Below are positions 1 through 8,493 of a stretch of DNA of 20,128 bases, piece by piece. The notes below the pieces were generated by a model, which worked only from the letters and a program-made list of their open reading frames with translations, was not told the origin of the DNA and did no database searches. This stretch comes from a virus, in IMG/VR virus record IMGVR_UViG_3300045964_000006, positions 1 through 20,128 of that record; one strand, 5' to 3'. The stretch's first letter is position 1, and each line of letters opens with the position of its first letter. The position numbers were made by a program, and so were the translations under genes.

Positions 1-2193
1 GCGCACCTGCTCGCGTTCTGAAACCCAGATCGCGTCGGCTGCCTCTTCATCTGCACGCCGTTGCTTTGCCTTGCCGAGTAGGACGGCACCAATCAGGAAT
101 GGTGCGGCTAGCAGTCCGAAACCTGTCGCGGCGAGTGCACCGGCAAGAATGCCTCCGCCTGCAAGTCCTACGGCAGTCCCGAAGGCTGCGCCCAAGCCGC
201 CAATTGCGCCGCCTATACCACCGAGGATACGCCCGCCCGTTGAGCGCCCGCCTAAACCAACACCAAGCAACCCACCAATCAATCCGCCGCCAACCAATCC
301 GCCAATTCCGCCAATTGAAGCAAACGCGCCGCCACCGCCTGACGCTGCAATGACGCCTGGACCGGCAGCACTGGCACCGGTCGGCAAGCCCGCAAATACA
401 CCAGTATTGGCCGAAATTGAAGGTGCAATCGAAACACCACCACCTCCGCCAAAACCGCTAAATAGACCGCCAAGCAAACCACCGCCGCCGCCAAAGAGCC
501 CGCCGCCTCCGCCAAAACCGCCAAAATTGGCACCCAATCCGCCTAGCAATCCACCTTTGCCAATGCCCTGACCTGTTGCGCCACCTTTGCCAAACAACAA
601 CATCTCGATGATGCCGGTTGAGAGCTCTGCCGCCATTTGCGAGAAGAAATTGCGAATCGCCCCCAGTGTCGCGTCAAGAAACGCCTTTGGACCACGCAGG
701 AATCCTTCGCGGAACGTTGCCTCGAACGTTGCGACAATGTTCTGCCTGAACTGTATGGCCAGTTCGCGGGTTTCCTCAAATAACTGTTTAACGTTTTCGC
801 GTGCCGCCGCCGTGATTGGTCCCAATGCTTCAGCATATCCCGGCTGCGGCTGGCCTGGAATCCCCGCACCGCCAACGCCGATTGGAACGCCGCCAATATC
901 GGTTGCAAGTTTTGCACCACGCCCGATGACGGCATCAATTCCCTCCAGGCCTTTCTTTATTGCGGCGAGTCGTTCAGCCTGCACAAGCTCCGCATTACCT
1001 AAACGCAAACGCTGCACCTGATATTGGCGTTCTATTTCCGCCGCTTCCTTAGTTGCTGCGAAACCGCGGTTTTTGAGTTCCTGATAAGCGGATTCCAGCC
1101 GCATCATTTCGCGATATGCGTCTTTGCGAACGTCCTGCAACTCGAAGACGTCAGCACCGAACAGTTCGCGGTATGTGAGATCAATACCCTCAAGCGCTGT
1201 CCTTGCCCCAGCCGGCAGTTCAAATGCCTGTGCTCGCGGTGCTCGAGGTGCTCTCGCTCGCCGGTTGAGCCCCGACATCGCATGGCGTTGCCTTTCCTCG
1301 TATTCGGTAATATCGCGTTGCCTCTGAGCCGCACCAAATGCACCCGAGTACCTGTCAATCTGTTCTTGCGTGATGTATGGGCCATAGGCACCAAACGGCA
1401 CTTGTGGTTCGGGCACTCGCTGCCCGGCCGCACGAGGTGTTGCAATTCCACCGCCTGTTGAGATGTATGTCTGCGCAGTAACGCCAAGAATAAGATAGGG
1501 CGCTAACTTGTTTATGGTAGGCTCCAGCGCAACAAACGTGTTGTTGATTTGCCTTGCGAGCCCCTGCATCGCAATGCCGCCAACTGCACCCAGGTTCTCC
1601 AGAGCACGTGCAGTGCCGACAAATGCATCACGCAATTCGGCACCTACGCGAATCTTCATAGACTCGATTTGCTTGTTCAGCACGTCGAAGGCGTCGGCAC
1701 CTTCCTTTGCCTTCTTTACGGTTGCATAGTCCAGAACCGCGCCAAGTTCCTTCAGACGCGGCGTCAAATCCGTATAACCGCTGATGAGCTGTTGCACCTG
1801 CTCAACTGTTTTGCGCTGCGCTGCGGCAGTTTTTTCGATGTCTTGCGCAAGTTCAGCACCTTCCTGCCCAAAAGCAACGATCGCCTTTGTCGCACCTAGT
1901 GCGGCAACGCCCGCCAAGGTAAACCCTGCGGTAACGCCGGCTAGTCCAACCGTCAGCGCACTAACACTGGAAACAACCGCAGGCGGAATGCCCGGAATCG
2001 GCGGAATGCCTGGAATATTGGGAGGTCGTGGAATGCCAGGCACACCCGGAACGTTAGGAAATGACGGAACGCCCGGAACACCTGGAACACCCGGAACACC
2101 CGGACGCGGTTTCGGAATCGCCTTATCAACCGCTTGCTCGATATCCTTTTGAAATTCGCGCGTATCAGCGCGAACTTTGATTACAATCGGCAT
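1..2193 (-). CDS. Tail tape measure protein (C-terminus cut by window edge)
   Basis: The frame stays open from an ATG at 2193 to the left edge (731 codons), so the 3' end is missing. Tape measure proteins span the tail tube lumen and set tail length. Residues 31-71 are a run of PGV/PGI triplets. A hydrophobic, Gly/Ala-rich segment follows (about 72-110), then long helical charged stretches (about 115-480) and, from about residue 530, a very Gly-rich hydrophobic region with GGG, GGLLGG and GGLIGG blocks that could insert in membranes. The call rests on length, composition and position after the tube and chaperone-like genes; I see no catalytic motif. The start overlaps the upstream stop as TAATG, which fixes it and implies coupling. 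The Pro/Gly repeat near the N-terminus is unusual for this class. Confidence 0.82.
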   Translation of the reverse strand, partial: MPIVIKVRADTREFQKDIEQAVDKAIPKPRPGVPGVPGVPGVPSFPNVPGVPGIPRPPNIPGIPPIPGIPPAVVSSVSALTVGLAGVTAGFTLAGVAALGATKAIVAFGQEGAELAQDIEKTAAAQRKTVEQVQQLISGYTDLTPRLKELGAVLDYATVKKAKEGADAFDVLNKQIESMKIRVGAELRDAFVGTARALENLGAVGGIAMQGLARQINNTFVALEPTINKLAPYLILGVTAQTYISTGGGIATPRAAGQRVPEPQVPFGAYGPYITQEQIDRYSGAFGAAQRQRDITEYEERQRHAMSGLNRRARAPRAPRAQAFELPAGARTALEGIDLTYRELFGADVFELQDVRKDAYREMMRLESAYQELKNRGFAATKEAAEIERQYQVQRLRLGNAELVQAERLAAIKKGLEGIDAVIGRGAKLATDIGGVPIGVGGAGIPGQPQPGYAEALGPITAAARENVKQLFEETRELAIQFRQNIVATFEATFREGFLRGPKAFLDATLGAIRNFFSQMAAELSTGIIEMLLFGKGGATGQGIGKGGLLGGLGANFGGFGGGGGLFGGGGGLLGGLFSGFGGGGGVSIAPSISANTGVFAGLPTGASAAGPGVIAASGGGGAFASIGGIGGLVGGGLIGGLLGVGLGGRSTGGRILGGIGGAIGGLGAAFGTAVGLAGGGILAGALAATGFGLLAAPFLIGAVLLGKAKQRRADEEAADAIWVSEREQVR
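1981..2103 (-). repeat. Elastin/collagen-like PGV/PGI repeat in tape measure
   Basis: Codons 31-71 of the tape measure encode tandem P-G-V and P-G-I triplets with a few interruptions (SFPN, RPPN). At DNA level the plus strand shows repeated ggaacacc/ggaatgcc-type 9-mers. The unit resembles elastin-like VPG and collagen-like GXP repeats. In-frame 9-nt units make length variation by slippage possible. Confidence 0.75.
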
Positions 2194-2507
2194 TACGTTC
2201 TACCAGTCAGCCGCTTCAACTTCATTTCACGCTCTTTCAACTCACGTTCTTCCTCTGCCTTCTCGCGTTCCTGCTTTTCGATTTCGCGCCCGGCAGCCTG
2301 AAGCGCTCTCAGTGCTACCCATTCTTCACTTGTCAATGCATCCGGATAATTAAAAACCGCGCCGACTTCGTGAAGTTCTTTCAAGTCCCATGCGCGGATC
2401 ATAAGTTGCAGTAAATCGCGCGGCAGTTCGTCTTCGTCTTCGAGGATCGCTTCGCCCTGTTCTATTCGTTCATTGCGACTGGATTCGCTTTTGAACCCTT
2501 CGAACAA
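2193..2507 (-). CDS. Tail assembly chaperone-like protein, downstream member (possible frameshift product)
   Basis: An ORF of 104 residues lies directly before the tape measure. Its C-terminal third is a highly charged E/K/R helix (about residues 70-100), probably coiled coil. Many siphoviruses have two small chaperone ORFs here (lambda gpG and gpT), the second made only as a fusion by -1 frameshifting. The independent start would be a TTG at 2507 with only a weak, distant GGA upstream. The frame is open about 26 codons further upstream, overlapping the end of the preceding gene in the -1 frame. It may therefore be expressed as an extension of that gene. The family is assigned from position and composition only; I do not recognise the sequence. 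Confidence 0.6.
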   Translation of the reverse strand: MFEGFKSESSRNERIEQGEAILEDEDELPRDLLQLMIRAWDLKELHEVGAVFNYPDALTSEEWVALRALQAAGREIEKQEREKAEEERELKEREMKLKRLTGRT

Positions 2508-2515
2508 GGCAACAC

Positions 2516-3253
2516 TCAGTCCTTTAGGTCGGCTCCCCAGTGCTCGGCAAACGCCCGCACGATCACACGCTTGTGAATCGGATCCACGGCGCGCAGGAAT
2601 TCCTCACGCGTCGATGCATTGAATTCGGCGCCCGCAATCGTCGCGCCTTCAATCCTCGTTACAAGCGCATCATAAAACGCCGTACTCGCGCCTAGATTCG
2701 CGTGCGTAATAAAGCGCGGCTGCTTCGTTCCCCGCACCTGCACTATTCGCTGTATGCCGCGCCTGTAAGCCGTCCACTCACCTTCAGTCGGGCGCCGCAG
2801 CACATGCATGACCTCGGCGTAGGGCTCTGACGCATCGCCGAGCGACAGCCTGACTTTGACCTCAGTCGCGCCCATAAGCGGAAAGCCGTGCCCATTCGTT
2901 GATGCCTTCTCAACCATTGCGCTGCAGGTATAAAGCGCGCCCACGGCCTTTATTTTGTGTTCCGAGGGCATCACAGCGCGAAGTTCATCTGTCAGCGCAG
3001 TCCAGTCACTTGAGCCGGCGCCCGTGTCATATCCTTTGACGTGCGTCGCGCAGGCATCCCAGAGCCCGACATTGGCCGCATCATCGTCATAAATCGTCTC
3101 GGTCTGGTTATCGTCAAGCGAGACTTCCTCGTGACGGATTCGGTTGTCACGTTCGACAAGCTGCGCCTTCGTCGGCCGCGTGAACCGATGCGAGACTTCA
3201 ACGCCGGCAACCTCGAGCGAGATTTCAACTGTTTGTTCTTCGAGCTGATACAT
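2516..3253 (-). CDS. Putative tail assembly chaperone / tail protein, upstream member
   Basis: A protein of 245 residues between the tail tube and the second chaperone-like ORF. The N-terminus (about residues 5-35) reads like a substrate-loading domain with an alternating pattern and the segment HRFTRPTKAQL, as seen in phage proteins that follow the tube. The rest is mixed alpha/beta without a catalytic motif I recognise. The ATG at 3253 has an upstream AAGG and follows the tube stop by 8 nt. By synteny it would occupy the lambda gpG position, binding the tape measure during tail assembly. At 245 residues it is longer than lambda gpG (about 140), so other tail roles remain possible. Confidence 0.6.
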   Translation of the reverse strand: MYQLEEQTVEISLEVAGVEVSHRFTRPTKAQLVERDNRIRHEEVSLDDNQTETIYDDDAANVGLWDACATHVKGYDTGAGSSDWTALTDELRAVMPSEHKIKAVGALYTCSAMVEKASTNGHGFPLMGATEVKVRLSLGDASEPYAEVMHVLRRPTEGEWTAYRRGIQRIVQVRGTKQPRFITHANLGASTAFYDALVTRIEGATIAGAEFNASTREEFLRAVDPIHKRVIVRAFAEHWGADLKD

Positions 3254-3261
3254 AAGCCTTC

Positions 3262-4332
3262 TTACCTGAAATCGGTGGTTGTGGAATTGATGACAAAGGC
3301 GCGCGGAAGATCGGCCGGCGTTGATTGCACAACAGCCTCGATTGCGACGCCATATGCCGCATTGCCTTCATTGTCCGTCGGCGCTGCTGTCCTGAAATAG
3401 AACTTCGGCACCTGAATGCCAATCTGATTCTCCTGCGGACCGGCCCCAATCACGGGCCCGTTAACAGCAATTACGAGGTTCGTGCATTGCTCGTTCTCGA
3501 GCACAAGATCGTATTCAGGATTGGTCGTTTGAAGCAGGAAGGTAAAACCAATGTCAAGCGATTGTTCCTGGCGCTGCACGCGCGTAATGACGTTTGCCGT
3601 GCCGTTCGGAGGCGTCACGGGCATTGTCAGCTCAGGGTCAGACGGGCAGCGATCGCCTACAAGCAGGTTGTTATTCAGCGATACGGCAAGATCAACGAAA
3701 TTGCAGCCCGCGGCGCCCAGATCAACAACCGTTGATGACGGGTTTGTATACCGCACAATAATGCCTGACTTCGGGCAGCCCGTAGCGGCGGAATATGCAG
3801 GCAGCCCGGTTATGCCGTGCGGCTTGACGTGATTGCCCGTACCAACGAACGAACAGGTCAGCGTCGCACGTTCGCGCCTTGTCTTGCCAAGTGACGCCGT
3901 AGCCGCAACCATTCCTGTTTCGAGCACATCAGACGGCCCGTTTTCAACGATCATTGACGTTCCGGGCAACTGCGATCCCTCGTCCTCACCCTGCAGCGGT
4001 GCAACGTGCTGAAAGCCTGTGCCGGCGGCCGTCGTTGTCACCGTCCCGCCAAAGGCGCGCAGCCACAACCTGCCGTATATATCGAAAAGCGCCTGCTGCG
4101 TACTCAGGTCAATTCCTGGCTGCGTCCAGTAATCGTTGCAGAGATGCGTGGCGAAGTGCGTACCTGTGCCGATATATCCAGCGTCAGACGTCTTATCAAT
4201 CGTCGGCAGCAGGTAGAAAGGGTTAGCCGATACAAGCGCTTCGAATTCCGCACCCGTATCCGGCGGTGTATTGTACGGATCTTCGGGCAGTTTGCTTGCC
4301 CAAAGTTTGGTATTGCGAGTGCGGAAAGCCAT
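3262..4332 (-). CDS. Major tail (tube) protein
   Basis: This 356-residue protein probably forms the tail tube. It begins MAFRTRNTKLW; the ATG at 4332 is chosen over an upstream in-frame start at 4365 because AAAGGAG sits 8 nt before it. The sequence is rich in Thr, Gly, Asn and Val, with beta-strand-like stretches throughout and few charged helices, which suits a tube subunit. It sits between the putative tail terminator and the chaperone/tape measure genes, the usual place. The strong ribosome-binding site fits a protein needed in many copies. No enzymatic motif is visible. It is somewhat longer than simple tube proteins, so an extra surface domain is possible. Confidence 0.7.
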   Translation of the reverse strand: MAFRTRNTKLWASKLPEDPYNTPPDTGAEFEALVSANPFYLLPTIDKTSDAGYIGTGTHFATHLCNDYWTQPGIDLSTQQALFDIYGRLWLRAFGGTVTTTAAGTGFQHVAPLQGEDEGSQLPGTSMIVENGPSDVLETGMVAATASLGKTRRERATLTCSFVGTGNHVKPHGITGLPAYSAATGCPKSGIIVRYTNPSSTVVDLGAAGCNFVDLAVSLNNNLLVGDRCPSDPELTMPVTPPNGTANVITRVQRQEQSLDIGFTFLLQTTNPEYDLVLENEQCTNLVIAVNGPVIGAGPQENQIGIQVPKFYFRTAAPTDNEGNAAYGVAIEAVVQSTPADLPRAFVINSTTTDFR

Positions 4333-4340
4333 GTTGGATT

Positions 4341-4347
4341 CTCCTTT
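4341..4347 (-). promoter_or_regulatory. Shine-Dalgarno site of the tail tube gene
   Basis: The minus strand reads AAAGGAG, 8 nt before the ATG at 4332. It decides that start over the in-frame ATG at 4365, and it overlaps the last bases of the upstream gene. Confidence 0.7.
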
Positions 4348-4795
4348 AGCAAATGTAGAGAACAAGTTCCCCGGCGGCGAAATGAATAAGCTCTGCGCCG
4401 CTATTGAACATTTGAATAAGCTGAAACTGCACCTGCGAGTGCGCCGGCAGCGATGGATCGTTCAACCCAAACTGCGTGATGATCGCGTCAATCTCGGCAT
4501 TGAACCTGTCATAGGAATTGTCATCATCGGTGCCGATATAGTGATAATGCGAGCCGAGGATCTGATAGCGCGGTTCAACTGACACGTGATTGGACATCTC
4601 CTCAGTTGCCGGACTTGCCACGCGCTTTATCATCCAGCCGTGAATGCGGTTAGCATCGTCAGGCGAGCGCATGATCGCGTTCCAGTCCGTCGCGCCGTTC
4701 TGACCGAGCATGTCGCGCCGCCACACCACAGCCAGTGGCGCAGCAATCTTGATCTGCGCTGCTATTGCTTCTCCTATTTCGCGTTCGCTTTGCAT
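4346..4795 (-). CDS. Putative tail terminator / minor tail protein
   Basis: This 149-residue protein starts with an ATG at 4795 directly after the upstream TAG (TAGATG). It lies between the HK97 gp10-like gene and the tail tube, where tail terminator (gpU-like) proteins are normally encoded. The N-terminus is a helix (SEREIGEAIAAQI), followed by strand-like segments and the stretch RYQILGSHYHYIG. It ends with a hydrophobic strand. Terminators cap the tube and join it to the head. I recognise no diagnostic motif, so the role is inferred from synteny and size. Confidence 0.5.
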   Translation of the reverse strand: MQSEREIGEAIAAQIKIAAPLAVVWRRDMLGQNGATDWNAIMRSPDDANRIHGWMIKRVASPATEEMSNHVSVEPRYQILGSHYHYIGTDDDNSYDRFNAEIDAIITQFGLNDPSLPAHSQVQFQLIQMFNSGAELIHFAAGELVLYIC

Positions 4796-5284
4796 CTAGG
4801 CTGCTATGTCCAGTCGATCGACCCGCGTATAGCTCTCGATGACATCCGAGCGCTGAAGCGCCGCCAGAACTTCATTGATTGACGGAAAGACAAACGGGCG
4901 CGCGCGCATCCGCCTTGTGCCCAGCTCGAGGAAAGTTTCGTAACCAGTATTGATGACGAGATCAGCTTCAGTCTTCGATGGTGTTGAATAGCCTCTAAAA
5001 ACTTCCTGAAGCAGCCTGCCGCTTCTGATTGCCGGCGCCTGACCTGGCGCACTGGCGCGATAATCGCGGCCTTTTGGGTTCTTATAAACTCGCCCGCTTT
5101 TTGGCTCTCTAAAGCTGCGAATCATCTGCGCCTGAATGTCGCGCGCGACGTGTTGCACAAGCGCCTCGAGCTGCGCCTCCTCTAGCGGACCAATAACAAC
5201 TTCGATCTTTTCGACAACGACAAGCGAAGCCACATCGGTAAACTTGCGACCGCCCAGCGGCGTGAATCCTGGTATCAGTGCCAT
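4796..5284 (-). CDS. HK97 gp10-like neck/tail completion protein
   Basis: A protein of 162 residues. Residues 118-134 read FLELGTRRMRARPFVFP, the typical C-terminal signature of HK97 gp10-like proteins (a GT-R-M-ARPF-P pattern). Residues 78-90 (SAPGQAPAIRSGR) match the family's usual Pro-Gly loop before a helix. These proteins act in head-tail joining and tail completion. The ATG at 5284 overlaps the end of the upstream gene by 10 nt, so the two are probably coupled. The following order (putative terminator, tube) agrees with the standard siphovirus tail module. Confidence 0.78.
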   Translation of the reverse strand: MALIPGFTPLGGRKFTDVASLVVVEKIEVVIGPLEEAQLEALVQHVARDIQAQMIRSFREPKSGRVYKNPKGRDYRASAPGQAPAIRSGRLLQEVFRGYSTPSKTEADLVINTGYETFLELGTRRMRARPFVFPSINEVLAALQRSDVIESYTRVDRLDIAA

Positions 5285-5751
5285 TGATCTATTGCCTCAC
5301 AGCGCAGGTGATAGACATGACCCGGCTTCATTGCGTTTTCGACCTGCACGACCCTGTAATGCTGCGCCTCGCCTGTCATTGTCGATTCGATACGTACAGT
5401 CGCGATCTTCAATAGCTGCTCCCAGGTGACATCGGATGACGTGATCTCAACGCGCCACTGCTCGACGGTGCCTGATTCGATCGTGGGGATGCGTCGCGCT
5501 GTCCAGTCCGTATCGAGAATTGCCATGAGCTGCTCGCCTTCACCTGGCGTGACAGAGAAAAGCTCTAAGGTCGCGTCTTCGCCAAACAAGACAATGCGTT
5601 CGCGATTGACTAAGTTCGGATAAAGAAAATTGGCGAGTGCGAGATTGAAGCTGCCTTCAGGAAGTGCAGGCGGAATGGGCACAACTGATTCGGCGCCGCC
5701 CATTGAGCCTGAAAGTTCTACGCCTGCAAGAGTGTTGGCTGCAAGTGACAT
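5275..5751 (-). CDS. Putative head-tail joining (head closure) protein
   Basis: A 158-residue protein encoded just before the gp10-like gene. Its second half (from about residue 60) is beta-rich with a phrase pattern common to head-closure or stopper proteins (LFSVTPGEGEQLMAILD, later EITSSDVTWEQLL and a final strand HVYHLRCEAIDQW). The first 40 residues are low in charge and may be flexible. The ATG at 5751 follows the tail-fibre stop by 11 nt with little Shine-Dalgarno signal. I do not recognise it by sequence; the role is inferred from its place upstream of gp10. Confidence 0.5.
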   Translation of the reverse strand: MSLAANTLAGVELSGSMGGAESVVPIPPALPEGSFNLALANFLYPNLVNRERIVLFGEDATLELFSVTPGEGEQLMAILDTDWTARRIPTIESGTVEQWRVEITSSDVTWEQLLKIATVRIESTMTGEAQHYRVVQVENAMKPGHVYHLRCEAIDQWH

Positions 5752-5762
5752 TCACGTTTTAT

Positions 5763-8438
5763 TCAATACACTGCCCACTTGTCGTTCAGGTAATCGCGCA
5801 CCTGATCGCGTTCCGTTGACGAAAGGGCTCGTTTGTAGATGACCATTTCGGCAATATCGCCCGTAAGAAAGAATCCACCCATCTCACCAATGCGCATGGG
5901 TCGCGTAGCCGCCAACGTAATCGGCGCACCGACAAAACCGGCTGATGACAACACAACATTGTCAACGCATATCTCGCCCGCATTGCCGTTACGAAAAAGC
6001 TCGACCACATGAAAGGCATCATCCCAGCCAGCAGGCTGAGCCACAGTCATGCGCCCGCTCGTCTGGTCTGCCCCACAATCAAAATAAAGAGCGTCAGCGT
6101 ATGTCAGATGACAAGAAAGCCGCTCCGTTTCGAAGTCGACCGCCCCCCAGCCAAACGTAGAATTATTTGCCGCCGTGCCGGTTTGCTTTTGGACAATGAA
6201 TATTGTCGTGTGATTACCAGTGCTTGACACAAATGTGTTTAGTACTGCAACGTCTGGTGTAAGATTCAGTTGATTACCTCCACCAAATCGCAGCACCGGC
6301 AGGCCATTCTGAACGTTCGTCATGAAGTATGGCCGTGGTGCGCCAGTGTTGGAGAAGATGAACGCATTGGAAGATTCATCTATCCACGTATCGACCTGCG
6401 TACCGTTTGCCTGCGCAAGCGAATCAGCACGCAGCCACAAGCCAAGACCGCTAAGGTGCGAAGGGTCAAACGTACCGCCGACAAAGTTCGCTACACTGGT
6501 GGGGGCAATGTCGGGTAAGTGCCTGCCTGTAGCATTGGAATAAAACCCATCCACGTCTTCATAGGCAATCGTTAGAACGTCGCCACCAAGCGCAGGAGCA
6601 CCTAAGGTGAAATGCACATGCGTTTTGTCCGTCTGCCGAACGGCGCTTGATATTGTTGCGGGACTGCCATTAATAGTGATCGTAAAGCCACTGGTATAGT
6701 TAACGGATTTAACTTCATCGTTAAATACGGCATCAACAATATCATCGCCAACACCCCCGATGGATGCTGAAGCGAAAGTAAGACTGCCGCCGCCGGAAAT
6801 ATCGGCACCCACTTCGGAAGCCAACATATTCGCGCCGCCATTCTTCGTGAATGTGTGATCGTTTCCTACACCGGCAGCAATACTCACAAACTGTAGATCG
6901 CCGATCAGTTCATTGCTTGCATCAATCAGATCGTAAACAGTCTGTGTCCACGCACCACCATCACCATTACTGTGCTCAATATCCAGCATACCTATACGCG
7001 TGTAATGAGTGCCGGAGCCGGTTTTTATAATGGCGGTTTGGCAGCCACAACTTAGAAGAAGATCGCAAAAGCTGGCATGATGAGTGAAGGGAAAATCAAA
7101 GCCATACTTGCAAGCCCAGCTTTCAGCAAACACACAGCGTGTAAGCTCACCAAACTTGATGCCTGTGTAATGGCCGAATACTTGAACTCCTTCGATATAC
7201 ACGTAATCGCCAGTGTTATTACCTGGCACTTTCACGCCGTAGGAATTGCTGTGAGTAGGTTCGGCAATTAACGGGAGGCCAGCCGTGCCTGTGTAGTTAA
7301 ACGAGCCTGTGTACACAAGAACGTGCTCAAAGCGATTTGAAACGCTTTTTTCAAAATTAAGGCATGTAAACGTCGGGTTGGGCGGCACTTCAAAAATGAG
7401 ATCACGGAGATTTACTCGTGTGTTGTTGTAAAGGCCGGTGATCGGCGGAGCCATTACAGCCGCGCCAGCAGGCGGAACACTGGCAATCATTGCCGCTGTG
7501 CCTGATGCGCCCGTGAGTGTGCTTTTCAAGACAGTATAAGCAAGCGGCGTAGCGAGGCCAGAATTTGAATAGAACTGAGTCGGCGGTGTTAACGCTCCAA
7601 TAACATTGATAGTTGCGGGGTTCTCTGTGTTATCGCGTTTTGGGATTACAATTTGCGCATTCGCGGCGCTCGTATCCTGCAGCGCACCGCCGATGATGTA
7701 CTCACCAGCTGGTATATAAATGGTGCCACCGCCTGCAGCCGATACGGTGCTGAGGAGAGATTGAAACGCCGCAGTATCATCGGTTACACCGTCACCAACC
7801 ATTCCATTGTCTTTGGCATCCCACCATCCTGCCGGGAGTCCACCGCCTCCACTGCCCGCCTCGAGCGCATCGACGCGCGTATCAAGTGCAGCATCGGCGG
7901 ACTGGAGCGCCGTGATGTTTGTTTCAGCCGTATCGAGACGCGCATCTGTCGCAGTGTCCACAGACTGAAGTGACGTAATCGAGCCTTCAGCCGCATCGAG
8001 CCGAGCATCGAGTGAAATGTCAGTGCCCTGAAGAACGGTGACCGTGGATTCAAGTGAATCAAGCCGAGTATCGGCGGCAGTATTAGCGGTAACGAGAGAT
8101 GCAAGCTGCGCCTCGAGTTCCACGATGAAGTCTTCATCCAGCCCAGCAATCATCACATACTGCTTGTCAGGAATGTTCTTGTCTGTCGCGGTTGTGCCCT
8201 GCTGCGCTCTTGCAAACGTAATGTTATTGCCGACCGGCGCAACCGTAACGCGCAGGATCTCACGATCAGGATCGAGTGATGGCGTGGCGTAATCCGTTGC
8301 ATTCCAGCAGGTCAGGTTGAACGGCACGGATGGCAGGCGCGATGCATCGCCAGGAAAGAGCGTTGCGGTGGTTGCGGCGGCATCGAAGCCGATTGCAACT
8401 CTCACCCATACAAAGTTTTTGAAATTATCAAAAGCCAT
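5763..8438 (-). CDS. Tail fibre / tailspike: coiled coil, pectate-lyase-like beta-helix, LamG-like end
   Basis: This 891-residue protein is the probable receptor-binding or polysaccharide-degrading tail protein. Residues 1-100 form an N-terminal domain that probably attaches to the virion. Residues 104-194 are heptad-rich with 21-residue repeats ending in LDARLD-type motifs, a likely trimeric coiled coil. GSGGGG is a linker. Residues about 206-250 (NGMVGDGVTDDTAAF, then a GGGTIYIPAGEY motif) are the signature start of pectate-lyase superfamily beta-helices. Residues about 562-645 resemble a SwmB-type beta domain. Residues about 662-891 resemble a LamG/concanavalin-like lectin domain with a terminal helix. 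The ATG at 8438 has no Shine-Dalgarno and abuts a hairpin T-tract. Its place between head-completion and neck genes is unusual. Confidence 0.85.
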   Translation of the reverse strand: MAFDNFKNFVWVRVAIGFDAAATTATLFPGDASRLPSVPFNLTCWNATDYATPSLDPDREILRVTVAPVGNNITFARAQQGTTATDKNIPDKQYVMIAGLDEDFIVELEAQLASLVTANTAADTRLDSLESTVTVLQGTDISLDARLDAAEGSITSLQSVDTATDARLDTAETNITALQSADAALDTRVDALEAGSGGGGLPAGWWDAKDNGMVGDGVTDDTAAFQSLLSTVSAAGGGTIYIPAGEYIIGGALQDTSAANAQIVIPKRDNTENPATINVIGALTPPTQFYSNSGLATPLAYTVLKSTLTGASGTAAMIASVPPAGAAVMAPPITGLYNNTRVNLRDLIFEVPPNPTFTCLNFEKSVSNRFEHVLVYTGSFNYTGTAGLPLIAEPTHSNSYGVKVPGNNTGDYVYIEGVQVFGHYTGIKFGELTRCVFAESWACKYGFDFPFTHHASFCDLLLSCGCQTAIIKTGSGTHYTRIGMLDIEHSNGDGGAWTQTVYDLIDASNELIGDLQFVSIAAGVGNDHTFTKNGGANMLASEVGADISGGGSLTFASASIGGVGDDIVDAVFNDEVKSVNYTSGFTITINGSPATISSAVRQTDKTHVHFTLGAPALGGDVLTIAYEDVDGFYSNATGRHLPDIAPTSVANFVGGTFDPSHLSGLGLWLRADSLAQANGTQVDTWIDESSNAFIFSNTGAPRPYFMTNVQNGLPVLRFGGGNQLNLTPDVAVLNTFVSSTGNHTTIFIVQKQTGTAANNSTFGWGAVDFETERLSCHLTYADALYFDCGADQTSGRMTVAQPAGWDDAFHVVELFRNGNAGEICVDNVVLSSAGFVGAPITLAATRPMRIGEMGGFFLTGDIAEMVIYKRALSSTERDQVRDYLNDKWAVY
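7857..8129 (-). repeat. 21-residue coiled-coil repeats in tail fibre
   Basis: Residues 104-194 of the fibre contain three and a half imperfect 21-residue (63-nt) units with the pattern ADxRLDxxExxITxLQ. The heptad spacing of Leu, Ile and Val suits a trimeric stalk. The units have diverged at DNA level and are protein repeats, not a CRISPR array. Confidence 0.75.
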
Positions 8439-8445
8439 AAAAGCA

Positions 8446-8493
8446 AAATGACCACGAACGGGTTGGGGCCGATCCTCCCGTCCGTGGTCGTTT
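8446..8493 (-). terminator. Stem-loop with T-tract (probable terminator) before the tail fibre gene
   Basis: Arms 8446-8462 and 8477-8493 pair over about 17 bp with one mismatch and one G-U pair on the minus-strand RNA. The stem is followed by TTTTGCTTTT, which runs up to the fibre start codon at 8438. The shape is that of an intrinsic terminator for upstream head genes. The loop side carries GGGAGG, and a CCTCCC tract lies just upstream at about 8510-8515, allowing a short alternative pairing. Attenuation or processing is possible instead of full termination. Confidence 0.6.

Noticed and set aside
71-571. Plus-strand Pro-rich ORF of 166 residues
   Set aside because: It is the antisense shadow of the Gly-rich end of the tape measure (GGC/GGT codons read as GCC/ACC/CCG); the minus frame is open over 2.1 kb and fits a known gene order.
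1784-2152. Plus-strand collagen-like ORF (GTPG repeats)
   Set aside because: It is a mirror of the PGV/PGI repeat on the other strand; the coupled minus-strand frame explains it.
7857-8129. Regular 63-nt spacing that might suggest a CRISPR-like array
   Set aside because: The units are diverged coding repeats of a coiled coil with no conserved repeat and unique-spacer pattern.
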